Below, piece by piece: positions 10,901 through 25,900 of a stretch of 64,000 nucleotides of DNA. Origin of the DNA: Hydractinia echinata (Eukaryota; Cnidaria; Hydrozoa; Anthoathecata; Hydractiniidae); contig JASGCC010000267.1 of assembly GCA_030067915.1 (NCBI GenBank), forward strand, positions 1-64,000, written 5' to 3'. Every line of letters starts with the position of its first letter. Position 1 is the stretch's first letter. Both the position numbers and the translations under genes were made by a program. The notes under the pieces are model-generated. The model was given only the letters and a program-made list of their open reading frames with translations, did no database searches and was not told the DNA's origin.

Positions 10901-13900
10901 ACAAAAACGCTGATTTCATTGCAAATCAAAATATATGGCACACAACTCTATCATAAACAATATGACGAAGTACAGAACATCTAAATAAAAACTTTACACA
11001 GTTTTGTAAAGTAGGGGTAGCCGATGATTGATGAAGTAGGGTGAACTGTCATTAACAACGTAAAATGAATGTCATACTTGCGGGAGGTGGTAAGGTCCAA
11101 CCAATTCTTCACCATACTTGATGTCGTACGAATCTTCGCGTAGCCGTGCGTCATCTCTGAGTAAAAAAAGTTTGACTTTAAAGCGGCGAAACAATACGAA
11201 AACTAAGTTTAAAGTTTCGGAAGTTCGATTTTTTACGCATCTTTTGAGTATCTTAACGAGATTAATTTTCGGTGACTTTTTATTCGTGTTTTCGCGGTTG
11301 AAAGCTACGTGAATTTTCTATGGGGATTAACTTTCGCGAATCATAGACGAGAGAAAAATTGTTCAGGAGGATTGGAGAAAGGAAATTGTATAAAAATTAG
11401 TATATATTAAAAGTAGCACAGGTCATTAGGAAAGAACTTTATCTATTCACAAATTTTCACAAATATTGGAGAATTTTCCAAAGTCTCGCAGAGATCTATT
11501 TTCGTAAATAGTGCGCGTTATCGTTTTCCGCGAAGACTTAATTTCGCGAAAACAGCAAAACGTCGCGAAATTCGGGAAAATTAGTTTTACAATTATTTAA
11601 TGTCGTTAAGGGACAATAAAAAGCGAAAACTGCACTCGCTGTGATGGCGTGCCGAAATGAAAACAAAAGTTCAAGTGCATAGACATATGGTATGTCAACA
11701 TCAACCAACACGAGCTCTACTCAACACGGAATATTACCTACCGTATACTGTCTTCCTCAGCATTGACCGCCGTAAAATAGTACCCATTCTCCTGACATTT
11801 TATGCCGGTGGCTAGGTCACCAGCCTCTCTACTTAACACAACAGCTGATGTCCACTCCTTCATGAGGACGGCTGATTGCAAGAATTTTTTAATTCAATCG
11901 ATATGTATATATTATATAACTTTTATGGCTATATTATATCTCTCAACAGATTATTAATACTTCGTATAAAAAAATTAGGAAGGCTGTTAAGTTATAAAAA
12001 CCCCGAACATGCAACTTGAATATTTCCCCTACAACACAACAGACAATTTAGTAATATAACAACAATTCTGAATAAGACACATCCACGGCCTCACATACTT
12101 AAGAGGCAACACTGTATACTCTTCTTGTTTTACATCGGCAGGTAAAACATCTCTCGTTTCTTCATCGTGTTTCACACTGCAGTCTGGTTGAGTTTTGCTA
12201 ACTTCTTTATCGCTAATGCTGTCTTCTTCAAGTGCCAAATTATAAATGCACTAAACAGAAGCAAATACGCGAAACTGAAGCAAACTTGTGAAGTTTAAAA
12301 ATAATACCCATTCGACCTTTCACTGTCTGACAACAAAATTAATTAAAATGGCGTTCTGAAACAATATATAGTCAGTTATTTTTTTAATAACATTTAACAT
12401 CAATGAGAAGTTTTTATTAACAGCTCATGTCTATTTCATTCATACACGCATTGTGTTATTATTGACTCCCTATCTTTGTGTTGATTTGTCTCCACAAACT
12501 CGTCCAACATTTCCAATGTCAATATTGACTTGTGCAGAACACGCTGCTGTTCGACCAAAACATTCCAAATCGATTCATAATGAGTGAACGCTCGTGAAAT
12601 GACGTCAGCGAGTCGGGGTCAAGATATGATGCAAAGAAGGGGATTTAAGGTGAAAACTTAGCCAGGAAACGCAAACTCATTGAAAAAACGTACTATTTTC
12701 ATAAACAAACTCGTAAAAGTTCTCATTGGTCCACGGCTACAAATTTTTAAGCATTTTGTTTAGTGAGAAAAGTCTTTCTTTATACGTTAAATTCGAATTT
12801 AAGTTCAAAACGTTCGAATGCTTAAGTTTTTTGGGTTTTTTTCTTAAACACTACTTTTAACATTTTTTGGTGCTGGAAATAGTCAGGGCTGGCTGTTGTT
12901 TACCAGTTGCTTCATTTTTGGATTTCAATCTTATGTTGCTCAAAAAATGTTTCTTATAAAAGTGTGTATTACAAAAAAATTTGCACCGGTTTTTCCTAAC
13001 AATGTTTCGTGTTTCGCAGAAACTGCCCACTATGACGAATATTACTCTACTCCATACATACAGTCACATCCTATCACAGATTTCGTACAGAACTTTCCTA
13101 AGTTACTTTCCCTGAAACATTTTTAGTAAACAACTTTTCGTTTGAATAAATAGTTTTCCACACAAGGTGAATATATTAAAAATTTATTTTTTGTTACAAT
13201 ATTTTTTTATTCTTTTTATTGCTGTGTTTTATCTTAAAAAAAAAATCTTGAAGAACGATATCCAAGTTGTTTCTATTTTCGTTAAAACTATCCGAGCTTT
13301 CTAAACATAGCATGAATCCTCCACATGTGATATTAGTCTCGCAACTCTACCAGAGACAAAGAAATGCCTTAGGAACAAACAGACTTGACCCAGAATAGCA
13401 AAATAAAATTACTATTAATTAATTAAATAAATTTCTTGTCTTTAAAACATATAAAATCATTAAAACAGAAAATTCTGTTACCACGACAAAATCCGTAAAT
13501 TTTTACTCGTTTTAAACAAGAAATTGATTAAGAATTGATTCCGAGATTTTATGGCAGAGGAGCTTGAAAAACGACGCCATGTCTTTCCACGTCAGCTGAA
13601 CAAGAATAGAATTGTTGACATCACCTTAAGAAACAAACATAGCCAACGTATCGTCGTCGTTTTTGATTTCACTTGACGTTGTTGGTGAAGCGTTCTTAAA
13701 ATATCTTCATTTCAAAACAAATACTCCTCAACCCGCCCACACGCTTCTGAATACCATTGTCATATTTTTAAAGATTGGCCTGTTTCAGCGAAAAATGAGA
13801 AATATTTTCCCACAATAGAAAAGCTACTTCACATTGACAAGATTTTAAGAAGTAATGTAAACAATACCTTAAAGCAGAAGTGCTTCACACATTGGAAAAA

Positions 13901-16900
13901 AATTATATTTAACGAGTGTTTTTTTTAGCAAACTTTTAAAGGAATTATTTTTATTTCACGTGTTTATCAAATGATATCAGAACAGTCACTGCCAAAAGGT
14001 ACAAAAAACACCAACAACTTTCAGGAATTCAACAACGACAATACACGACGACAAATGCAGCAAAAACGTCGACGTCGCCGCCGACGACGAAAACGACAAC
14101 ACAATAAAGGTGACACAGTTGGAAACTACTTCAACGAGCATGTCTGTCAATTAACATCATCGCGAAGAAACAAAAGAATGGAGCACTTGTCATCACATTG
14201 TTGGTGACAGTTGAAAGAAGTTCACGTTTAAAAATAACATTTTTTAAGTAGTTATTTCAACATGTGCTCTTCTATATTTTGGAAGGGGAATCATTTTGAT
14301 TGGCGAGCAAGTCCAAGCAGGTATGCTTGTTGTTGGCTTCAGCAGAATGACTTTCTTTGTAAACACAACTTGTGTGATGCAGAGAAAGGCGCAAAATATG
14401 GATTGTATTGATTTCTTGACTTTTTGACTATTTTGTCGAATGTTTATTTGTAATTGTTTCTTATTGTTTCTTATTGTTTTATCGTTTTTATATCTGTTTT
14501 GTGTCCGTTTTCATGGTAGATGCTTCAATCCATCCTGCTAAAGTTTAGGCTTCTTGTTTTGTCGAAGTTTTCCAGCCTAGAGAGCGCGTTTAGCCTGCAA
14601 TTACAATCACCTTACTCGTACTGTTATCCAACCAAGATGCATCTTATTTATAATCAATAAAAAAGATATCGAAGAATATAATGTAAATGTTGTTAACATT
14701 GAGTAGCGAAAACACGAACATTCAAAAAACGACTCATCTGTTCGTTGTGACCAAAAGAAATGAAGGAAAAAAACAACCGGTGTGACCTACTAAAGCAGTT
14801 CAAGAACATCGCTCTGTTTTATAGCTCGTGTGCTGATCATATAATAGACATGGGAATTTCCCTTGAACTCTTCTCCACACGTTAACAGTAAGACTACAGC
14901 AATAAGTGAAAACATGGCCGCTCACATATAAGCGAATAATGACATCTATCTAGTAGCTTACCTGACTAATATCAGATGTCCATACGGCCTTCTCAATAGC
15001 CTTCGTCGCCATCAGCGTCACGGAATATGGTTCACTGACTGACCCATTAACGCATGCGTTGATGTTGAGTGTGAAGGCTCGATTGTTCATGTGTTCTGGG
15101 TAGGAGGACTTCACAACGTCCTCTTCCAACGTTGCCATGGCGAGAGGAATTGAACCACAATGCTGGAAAACAAAGAAGCTGGTTTAAAAAAATCAAGACG
15201 CCATCTCCATTGCAAAAAAAAAGAACAGAACAACATTTGAACAACATTATTACAGCAATTTGATTGGTTAATCTACTAATTATTCTTTTGTCGCGCTAAA
15301 AAATTCGAAGATTCAAAAATCACTAGTTAAACACTAGCATAGAAAAAATCATTTTTAGCACTAAAAACGCAGGGAAATTCCGTGTTTATGCTCAGTAAAA
15401 TTTTCTTATTAAAAGAAGTCAAGTAAAACAGTGCACGAAAAAACATCATGCGATCTGAAAGAAGAAAGGGGCTTCAGGATGGAAAGAATAAGGATGATAA
15501 TGAAAGCAGTTTGGAGAAGAACACCCACTTTTGAAAGTCGCAGTCTGCCATCTACAGTTCTCGATGCGATGATAAGATGATGACTGAAAAGAAAGCAATG
15601 CCGGACTTTCTCTTTCTTTAACGAAGCAAAACGCGAGTCCACACCAAGTTGCTTTAATACTCCTAAACACACACACACAGAAATGCTGAAGCAGTTTGAA
15701 TTTGCAGTAGTTTATATACCAGAAGCTTCACACACATTATGTCTTAACGTAAACCATACGAATAATTCTGATCGTAAAGCCAGAAGGCTTACTCTCTGGC
15801 GAAGCATTTTTTGATTTAACACTTGAAGAAATATTTAAACTAGGTGTCTGCACGTACCGTGACGAACAAACTTTTGATTTTCTGTCAGTAAGAGATGGCA
15901 TCCGCCTTCGATCAACCTTTCAATTTCCAGCGTGTGTCGCAGGTTTTCACCTTCATCCAAAAAATGGTTGTAGGTCTATGTAAATAAGATATCAATAATT
16001 ATCAATACATCATCCAGTCTGGTAAACTGTCAAAAGTTTCTATTGCAATACCTGCGCCTCCTGCAATTTCTCTAAAATTATTTCCAATGCTTTCCGCTCC
16101 ACATGGTCGGCTGGCGTTACTTCAAGAATGTCGTGAATATTACGAATATAATTCGGAATCTAAAAAAATTTACAAGCACAATAATAACTCTGGTGTAGGG
16201 AATAACTTTTACCAGGTGTAAACAAGTTATCCTTACAGCCATAAACAACTGAAACATCTTCACAGAAAGCGTCAAACATCGTACAACTGTAATTTCTTTC
16301 TGTTTACTGAACCTACTTGTCAGCGAAGCAGAAGGTTTCCATTTAAGACGAGCTCTTAACGAGGTAATTAGCAATTGATTGAAAACCACGTCGCAGCTCG
16401 TTAGCTAATCATCTTCATTAAGCACCAAGTCATTAAAACAGAACATCGTCATCGGAGTAGGAGTAAAAAGAACTTACCACACGAATGGGGTAGTGCAAGA
16501 ACTGCTCCACGGTTTGACCATTGCACTCCGATTTGCTCTCATACCATTTCAACTGCTTCACGAATTCAGGACGCCTCTTGCATTCAGCCAGAGTCTAAAA
16601 GGTGAACGTAAAATACAGGCTGTATGTCTAGTTTCGATAATTACCATGCAAGTATGAGCAGCAAAAATACCTTAAATGCTGTGGCTATATTCTTTATATA
16701 TTCGATGTATATTGGCACTACGGTCACCACAGCGAATAGAATGTCATCTAGAAAATAACACCTTGAAATTATACAAATTAAGGTAAAAAGCCCAATTTAA
16801 CCATTATTGATTTGTAGTAAATATGTATGCTACATTTTTAAAAACACACTTTTTTCTTTACCGCAGGTTTCATTCTGTTCTTAAGAAAACTGTACATAAT

Positions 16901-19900
16901 TTCTACCAAGATACAAAAAATAATTTAAGAACAACGAAACTGCTGAGGTTCAATCCTTGCACCAGCTTGTAAATAACCACCTAACTTTTCGTCCATGCAC
17001 TGCAAAGCGCTGTCTCTTTGACAACTTTTTCAAAAGACTAATTGCATCGTTAAAAAACGTATTAAAAGTATGACTAAGCCTGTCCACGGCATTTTTTCGA
17101 AAGCATAACGTAATCGTTAGTTAATGAGCAAGGCTAATCGACCGCTTTATAGCTACTCCTTGGTTAGGTATGATTTTAATTGTCTCCATTGTCATTGAGT
17201 TTACAAGGGAACATTAAAACGTTTGCAGCTGCTTGGAATTAAAGCACCACAACGAAAAATATTATTACAACCTCAACAACCTCAACATCATCAACGTTAT
17301 CAACAATATAAAACAAGCACACAATATATCGCATAGATCCAACAACCTCCCTCCATACTTTCTACGTTTTCGTTAAATCAGTCTGGTCCATTCATAGAAT
17401 CAATATTAACAACTCTCAACAGGCGAAATTTATATCAAATAAAAAATTTAAAAGCATACAATTTAATCCACCCATTAACCAACCTCATTACAAGGCAGAT
17501 AAATTTTAGGATCAGTGTGGCAAGTAAGCAAACTTGACATTAGAACTCAGCATGATCAGGTTAACATTCATTGTGTAAGCTAATGAAAGAGATATACTAC
17601 AGAAGTCTCCATCTACATTATATCTATTTGTCAGGTTTCTATTCTAGCCGAAATACAGAATAATTGAGATATTCCTCTGGAACTCAGATTGACGATTTCT
17701 TTTACATCAACTTTCATAACTTGTGCAGTTCCAGATTTGTGTATGTCGCAAATATGGAACTGTATGTACGTTTATAATGTTTCTTTGAAGTTTTTGGAAG
17801 GATTAAGAACATGTTGAACATCACAATAAATTTTTGACATGCAATTCGTTGCAAGTCAAAATAAAGATGAAAAAATTCTAATACTGTGATGTTAAAGATT
17901 CGTAAGATTGTTTCTTGACAAGTTCACGAAATACAGACTTATACTGTAGTTTATTTCAGAATTCAACTGAATGGTATTTGTGCATATTATTTCAAACTTT
18001 TCACTTCTTTATTATTCTTAGAAAAAAATAGCCAAATGCAGACTGGCATGTCTCCTCACAAAACGTTTTACTACTAGCAATATAAATTTGGTATTTTCTG
18101 CAGTCCTTGTGATGACAACTGCGTAAAACTTCTGGAGACTTCAAAAGCAAGTCCAGGTACGAAATTTTTTTTCTATTTTAAATTATTATATATTTACACA
18201 TAGCAAAAGTTTTAATTTTTAGAAAAGTAAAAAAAAGAAAAGAAATGCACCTATTTGAATAGCTGGCCAATTCTTCATCCGAACTTCCATACCTTTCATG
18301 AACACTTGGTGCAGCACCAAAATAGATTCACTGAAATAGGAAAGTTCACTGTATTAAAAAATAGTTTTTCTGAGCTCCATAAACTTAAACCATTGTCTGT
18401 ACACAATATGTACACAATATGGGACATTTGCTGCTTTCTGTGCAGTGTCGCTACAGCATTCCTGGTGATAGTGTAATAATCTGATAGTCGCAGGGGTGTA
18501 ATCTTGCATATCGACCATTATCCAGCTTCGCATATAAGTGTATTGTTCTGTCAGATTCAAAATATGCAGCGATTATATTAATTCACTCAAATAAGTCATT
18601 AAAAAAAGACAAATCAAATCAAATCAGAAGGCCATTCAAACGAGTTTTTTTATAATGCTTGAATATAAAGTCAGTGTGCAATTTATTTCTGTAAAGGATT
18701 AACAAACTTTGTTAACATACTTTGCAGATAACACACTGGTTTTCATCTGATAATTTCATCTGATAAAAGGATATTGCAATAACAGCATAAAAAGGCTCGT
18801 TAGACAATAAGAAAATGAACATTTTTATTTGTTAACCTTACTAGGTGGAACAGAACGACAACATGAGAGATATCTACTTATCTTGTGTTATAGTCAATCA
18901 ATTTAAAATAAGCCAAACCTGTTGCAAAATATTTTCTTTAGCTCGTCAGTGGTTATGGCAGCGTTATGAAAATATGCTACTTTTTTCATTGGCGTAAGAA
19001 AGGTTGATGTTAACACATTCATTTGTTGCAAGTAATCTTCTTCTGTAGCAATGAATTGTAAAAGCAGCTAAATATAAGAAAATGAGCAATGTTATCCACA
19101 GTTAATACACTACCAAATCACTATTGGTTTCTCGTGCTTAGTAAATAAAATTAGTTTACTGCGCATGTTACTGTCAGTGAAATGTAAACATTAAAGTTAG
19201 TTATTTTCAGAATATAAAAACTGATCAACACAGCACAAGAGACGTATTTTATAACAAAATGGTGGTGCAAGCATAATTCTCTGAAATATTTTAGAATTTA
19301 GCAGTTTCAGCTACCCAAATAAAGCAATTCTGTCAGTATGAATTGCTAGCTTAAATATATTTGTCATTTCACAGCCCTGTTTTTTGTGTTTCAATTTTTT
19401 TTATACAAATAATGGGTTTACACAATCTTATATCTTAATATGGGACACATTATCAATATAAAACTTTTTTTCTTAAAATGTCATAATCTCAACTGGAACC
19501 ATATTTGCATCAGCCATTTTTGATTATTTCTAATATCATTACTTTTTAAAATCTTCAAAAATATCACAAGGAAATTTGTTTAGTTTGGAAAGAACACTAT
19601 GTTGAATGAAACAATGTATCAGTGGACATAATGATAGTTTTGATGGCTTGAAATAAATCGAGCACATCTGATTTTCCATGTCTAAGGAACTCAAACAAAC
19701 AAGAACAATGATGAAAAAAGATTTAAAATCTCTTGCTGTATTTTCATACTTCTCCACACTGCTAATTTCACTTGGCTTTAATTTTTGTAACTCAACTCAA
19801 GGAACATAATAAAACTCAAGTTATATAATTACTTTGTTTCTTTTGTTAAGATTTGATGCACCAAATGATTGAATGTATGATTTTATGAAACCATTCCATC

Positions 19901-22900
19901 GTCTACTTGTTAACCATGAGCGAACTTTTGCCTGGAGCTAAAAGGAAATGAGAAACAATGTAAAAATATCAATAAAACCCAAAATATTTTGTTTGCAGGC
20001 TTTATTTTGAAAAACAACTGAAAAAAGGTGGATTCTAAAGAAAAAGACAAACAAAAAATTACAAATTTTGTATATATATATTAAGTTACATGGAATAACA
20101 TAAAAAATATTACATTCTGTTAGGCTCATTTCGATACAAGAAGGAGGGGGAAGGGCAGCTGGGGTTTAAGGTGTATTTAACTGGCAAGGGAAAAGTAAAA
20201 AATAAAAAATAAATTGGAATTTAATGCTTCTACAACAAGTATTCAAAAAATCCAAAGTGCGTACCTTAAAGTATATTTGAATTTTAAAAACTGAGAACAT
20301 AATAAAGGGAGCCAACTTAATCAAGTGAACGAAGGGGGGGAGGGGCTTAATTGATTTGTTTTGTTTTTCTCGCATTAGCCTGGTTTTGTTTTTCCACATC
20401 AGCCCAGAAAAAAATGAACAGCAAAATCATGTACCTGTGCAAGTTTAGCTATGTCTGAAGCGGAATATTCTTTTCCTTTCATTTCTGATATTGAACTCGA
20501 TGTTGTGTATGTTTTTGCAGATTCGCTAATTGACCTTGCAATTTTGCCATTACTTCTTTCACGAATACTACTCAACTAAAAAGAATTGCATCCATACAAT
20601 TTTGGAGAAACTTTTGAATATAAAATGATTATATAGTATTTGTGAGATCCTGCTTGTATATTCATACTGAAAAATTTAAATCTATAGTGTAAAGATCAAG
20701 CTTGCAAATTCTGTAAACACATCAAGACTTTTGAGGTTTCGAGACGAAAACAAAAAAAAATGACATCATCTATTACTTGCAATTACAATATAAGACATTC
20801 GATATGCAAACATGTTATATAAGTCTTCAGGTAAAACATTAAACATGTCAACAATTATAAACAGAAAAATCTTTGAAATTTGAAGCAAATTTTGGTCTGA
20901 AAAAGATATTAAACATTTCAAAATTGAATTAAATGTCTAATTGGACATCAAAGTATGAAATTATATATTTATTATTGAAAATATTTCCAAACTACCAACA
21001 TTGTTGCGTCCAACTAAACAATTAATACAACTTTTAGAAATTAATACAGTACTTGAAGCTACAACATTACTTAGAAAAAAATGTTAGGGTTTGGAAAAAT
21101 TTATTAACCTTGTTTCACGAAGCTCAAAAAAAATTATGTTAATTAAATTCACAACAAATAATTCACTATAGTTTAATGTGTTGATGCAAACACGCAAAAT
21201 TCATCGTCATCCCAAAAAAAATGAAACAAAGTCAGAAGCAAGATGCGACTATTAATTGAGCCATGTTTTAAATATGCAACTTTTTAGCACAAATACTTTT
21301 TGAGTATTCAGAGTTTTATACCTGTAAACTTAGCACTGTCTCCCATTTTAAAATTACCCCCCCCCCCCCCATAACTACAAAACTACAAAACTACAAAAAA
21401 TTTCTTTAGAAATCCACCTTTACTTATAAAAGTTGTTTTCAGGTTAAAATTCAATATTACACCTTTTTTTTCTAAAAGATATTAACACTATTCCAATTCT
21501 GTTTTTTAGATGTACATCCAATGCTCGTATGGTAAAAAAAGTTGTAATGCGTCATACGTAACATGAATAGAACAACTTTGTGCAAACCACACTTGAAAAA
21601 GTCAACAAAAATGAATCCATTACATGGTTAAAACAAAAAATGATTTTAATTTGTGTGAACCAGGCTTTGCAACAAAGATTTTTATACAAAATCATATTGC
21701 TATTTTTCAGATAACAATTCAATAATAAAAACAAGAACAGAAAATAAATTCTTTACATCACTTTAAAAATTTGAAGAATGAATTATTGTTGCTAAGTTTA
21801 AGAATGATGATGGCCAGCAACTGTAAACACAAGTAGCAAAAGCATATTTCTTTATTTTTACAAGGAATATTTTAAAAATGCATCATTCAATATCCATTTT
21901 ACCCAGAATATACTGCCAAGGTGAACAAATATACAACAATAACATTGTAACAGCTGCAAATATAATACCTCTTGTTTTAACCTTGTCACTTGCGACCATT
22001 GATTTGATAAATCTTGTCTCAATCTTTCCTTTTCATCTTTCAACACCTGCACCTGCTCTACCAACTCAGCCATTTTGATTTCGCTGTTTTTCCTCTCCTT
22101 CACCAACTCTTCTCCGCTGTGAAAAAAATAAGTTTCTAGATTTTTGAGCTTTAGGCCTTATATTTCCTTCAATTATTACTTCAAAACTTCCATTAGTTCC
22201 TGATACCATAAAGAACAAACAAAACTCATATCCTCCTCATAAAAAACTTGCAAGACCTTTTCTCTTAAATAAATTCACACAACACTTTATCCAATAAACA
22301 TCAAAAATCTGAAAAGCTGCAACAACTATACCTTGATGCTCTGCATCTATTTATTTCATGCCATAGATTTTACAAGCATTTAACACATGTTTTTCATGTG
22401 ATGCATATACTACATTGTTTATTTTGCACCCGGAGAAAAATAGTAAAATTCAAAGTTTCAGAGGAAATATGAATGCCTTTCAAACTGTATTTATGGCAGT
22501 GGTTGTTGTAAATAATGAAACAAAAAAGAAAAAAAAAATTGACTCCTAAAACACCTAACCACAACCAGTTTTGTTTCTTGATAAAAGATAGTTTCACACA
22601 ATATTTCCACAAAAGTAAAAAAGAACATATTTTCATTTCTGCGCAAAATGCTTTGGGTATAACTTCAGCAAATGCGAAAAATTACTACACATGAAAATTA
22701 TTATGCATCTAACATGCTCCAGGAATAACAGAGCGTATATTAAACTATTTTATTTATTTATCTATTCTCAAGGCAAATAATGATACAGAAAATCATTATA
22801 TTGACATTGTGATGACCTTTTAAAGGGCTACAAAACAGCTATTGGTTTTTCGACTTTAGTGACTTACACGAAAGTGTAAACTTTTCCACCACCATTAGGT

Positions 22901-25900
22901 GGTGGAAACGTTTATCATCACTCAGGACAAAAACAACAACTTAAATCATCTTAAATATCACATTGGAAATCCAAATATAACTAAAAAAGACAGAAAAGTT
23001 CCTTACATATATTGGATATCCATGATTTATTAGATATAAGTACTTACCTTGCTTTTAGCTCAAGCTTTCAAATAAAATAAACTCCAAACTTTTTGAACTA
23101 GCTAGCTTTTCGAAATTTTGCATAGAAACATATAAGTTTATTGTGCATAAAGCCAGTCTAAGCAGCAACAATGACTTTAAAATATTTTTAGAGGTATTAA
23201 TTACCTTCTTAAAGCTAGTAACATAGCATTTTTTAACAAATATAGCTCCTTGTCTTGTCTCTGTTCCCTCGTCAAAACAAAATTTTGATTTACTGTTATG
23301 TCATATATTTGACAGACCATAGCTTATTTTACCACCAAAAAGAAAACTGAAGGAAAATTTTTTTTCAAGTCATCACAAAAAATTATTTATTCATAAACAG
23401 GTTTGGGTCCTGTGTTCTGAATGTATAAATTATGTATACACCAGCATTGCCTACCTAATTTCCATCACATGGCATGGGTTTACCCATATCTGTGGTAAAG
23501 ACATTGGCTAAACATGCCCGTACTGTGGACTGAAATCTTGTGATAGATCTTGTGATTACGAAGCGAACTCGATAAGGCCAAACGTCACGTCAAGTTTACG
23601 TCACGTTAAGTATAGTTTACAAAAAGAATATAATTATTTTTTAAATATTTGCATAATTAAAAATTACATTTGTAAACCATCCTTATAATTTCTTAGGAAC
23701 AATACCAAAAAAGGGGAACATTTTAGGAAAATTAGGCTAATGGAATTATTATCTTTTTATCTTCTAAACAGAATAGACCTTTTCCATCTTATTATTCATC
23801 TATATAATAATACACGCAAAGTGGATGTGTTCATGTCATCAAAAAACATTTAAACCACAATATTTCCGTAACCGTTTGTCATAAGTACATGATCCTATAC
23901 ATTTTCTTGATAAGCGTTTCAAGATCTTTACGATAATGGCTGATGTTAGCAAAATTTTTAAACCTTTATATCTCCTCAACTGTTCATCAAAAGCGCATGA
24001 TCCTATATATTTCTTCATTAGCGTTTTCAGCTCTACACAATAAAGGCAACGTGCAAACAAAATTCCGAAAAATGTTTGTGTATTGACGGGTCCTAGCAGA
24101 CGTCATCATAATTCAAGTTATGGTTCTATGGTTCTGCCTAAGTAGATTTTTCCATGGGCCTTATCGACTATGTTTTCATGTTTTTCTGACTGACTGCTTT
24201 TATTGGATTTTTAAACACTTTTACCAAGAAAACTGCCATAAAAAGGCATAAAAAGCATATAAAAAACATTGTAAAGGCTTTGTCACCAGAAGTGCTGCCT
24301 CTTCACTACACTTTAGAAGTGCCCACTCTTAAAAAAATAACACACTTTTTATCTTCCCTTCTGATAATCAGGGAATTTCATTAGATGTGTGCGATAACAA
24401 CAAAATGAACGCACTCGAATCATTGCACATGCTAAAATCCAGGTAAAAATTCTTTTTACAGATGGTATGGTAATGCACCAAGCATTTAACAATTTTAGCT
24501 GTAAGTAAAAAAAAACAAGTCAAATAGTTTGAGTTTCAACTGCATCATTACATAATCTTGACAAACACTTTTGCCAAGTTAATTCATCACCGAAAATGCT
24601 TAAAAAAAATTTCTTGGGGAGGGGTAGATTAATCATCTCAGTTCAACCAATCAAGCCACCAGCTATTGAATTAAACAGGTTTTAACAATTCCTTGAGATT
24701 TTTTGGTGTAACAAATACAAAAACGCCAGGTTTATCATTAAGTTTTGGTTTGTTTGTTTATGTTAGAGGCATTACATGTACGCATTGGCAAACATTGACT
24801 TTTCCAGGGCTTTTTTAAAATAATTCCATATTTTCACAGTTGTAAATTCCTGCGAATGTGTGGTGGCAAGTCAAGTAAATGTTTTTTGGCTTAAAAGGGG
24901 AATAATACCATGGAATTGTACCAAATATCCTGTTTATCTACTTTTTAAAAGTTTCCCAGAAACCTTTTTTTGATACAGGAATATCTGTATGGCCTAGAGA
25001 ACCGTGTGTCTTGAAATCAACAAGGAAATTGTAGTTTTCCCTTAGAAATACAAACCACAAAGTTCCATGATAAATACTTATTGTGTTAATCTATTTAACA
25101 AACCTGATGGATGCACACAACATAATTTTTATACATTCTCTATAGTAGAGTAGTTAAGGTATCAAATTGTTCATTTTGTGAATAAAGTGTCAAACTTTGC
25201 ATGAACTTTCTTTGGTATGAAGAGAATCAATTTAGAAGTGGTGCCCAAAATTCTGACTCCATGATGACGTCATAGTGACGTCATTTGGTCCCAAAATACT
25301 CCTTTTTTTTGTCAAATCATGTCAATTTTGATCTCATTCGAAAGAGAATAAAATTTTAAGCATTTTTCATTATTAAGTCATGTGCTCAATATAAAGTCAT
25401 CTTGAGATATTGACCAAAATGTTATACAATGTCAGGGGGTAATTTTTTGAAATATTCTAAAATTTATTCTAATTATTCAAACACAAACACATTAAAAGCA
25501 TTTTAAACTCTTTTAAATCATTGATACTTTTAATAGACTGTCATAAAAACAATTAAAAAGAAAAAACCTTTGCTAATTAGGTGGTATTATACTTTGATAT
25601 TGGAAAACTTTACCCCCTGAAATGTAGTTTTTGCCTAATTTTTACGTGTACCTTTGAGTTTACATGTAGTTAAGCAACAGTTATCTTCCAAAAAATGTTT
25701 TACAAATAAAGCAACTATAGAAAAGATATCTAAAGACAAAAATATGAATAATATCAGTTGTTTGTACACTGTGCTGAGCACTGACAGAGTTCTGTACATG
25801 CCAGATTCGCCTTGTAACATTTACATCTGCCTGTACAGCCTTGTTTGCAGCCACATTTGATTAACTCACGACACACCGTTGATGCCTCTGGTAGTGATGT

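Noticed and set aside
13971..14207. 78-codon Arg-rich open frame
   Set aside because: Low-complexity CGACGACG-type sequence inside RasGRF intron 14, no homologous pattern and opposite strand to the gene.
19539..19757. 72-codon minus-strand frame between RasGRF exons 6 and 7
   Set aside because: No splice sites in a compatible phase and no RasGRF similarity; intronic.
23045..23061. Possible 17-base exon (CTTGAGCTAAAAGCAAG before GTAAGTA) in RasGRF intron 3
   Set aside because: Good splice signals, but in the required phase it introduces a TAA stop; exon 3 joined to exon 4 is in frame without it.
25130..25162. Exact target duplication of the CXC transposon
   Set aside because: TTAA at the left and CTAA at the right are suggestive, but the outermost repeat similarity is too patchy to fix the ends.
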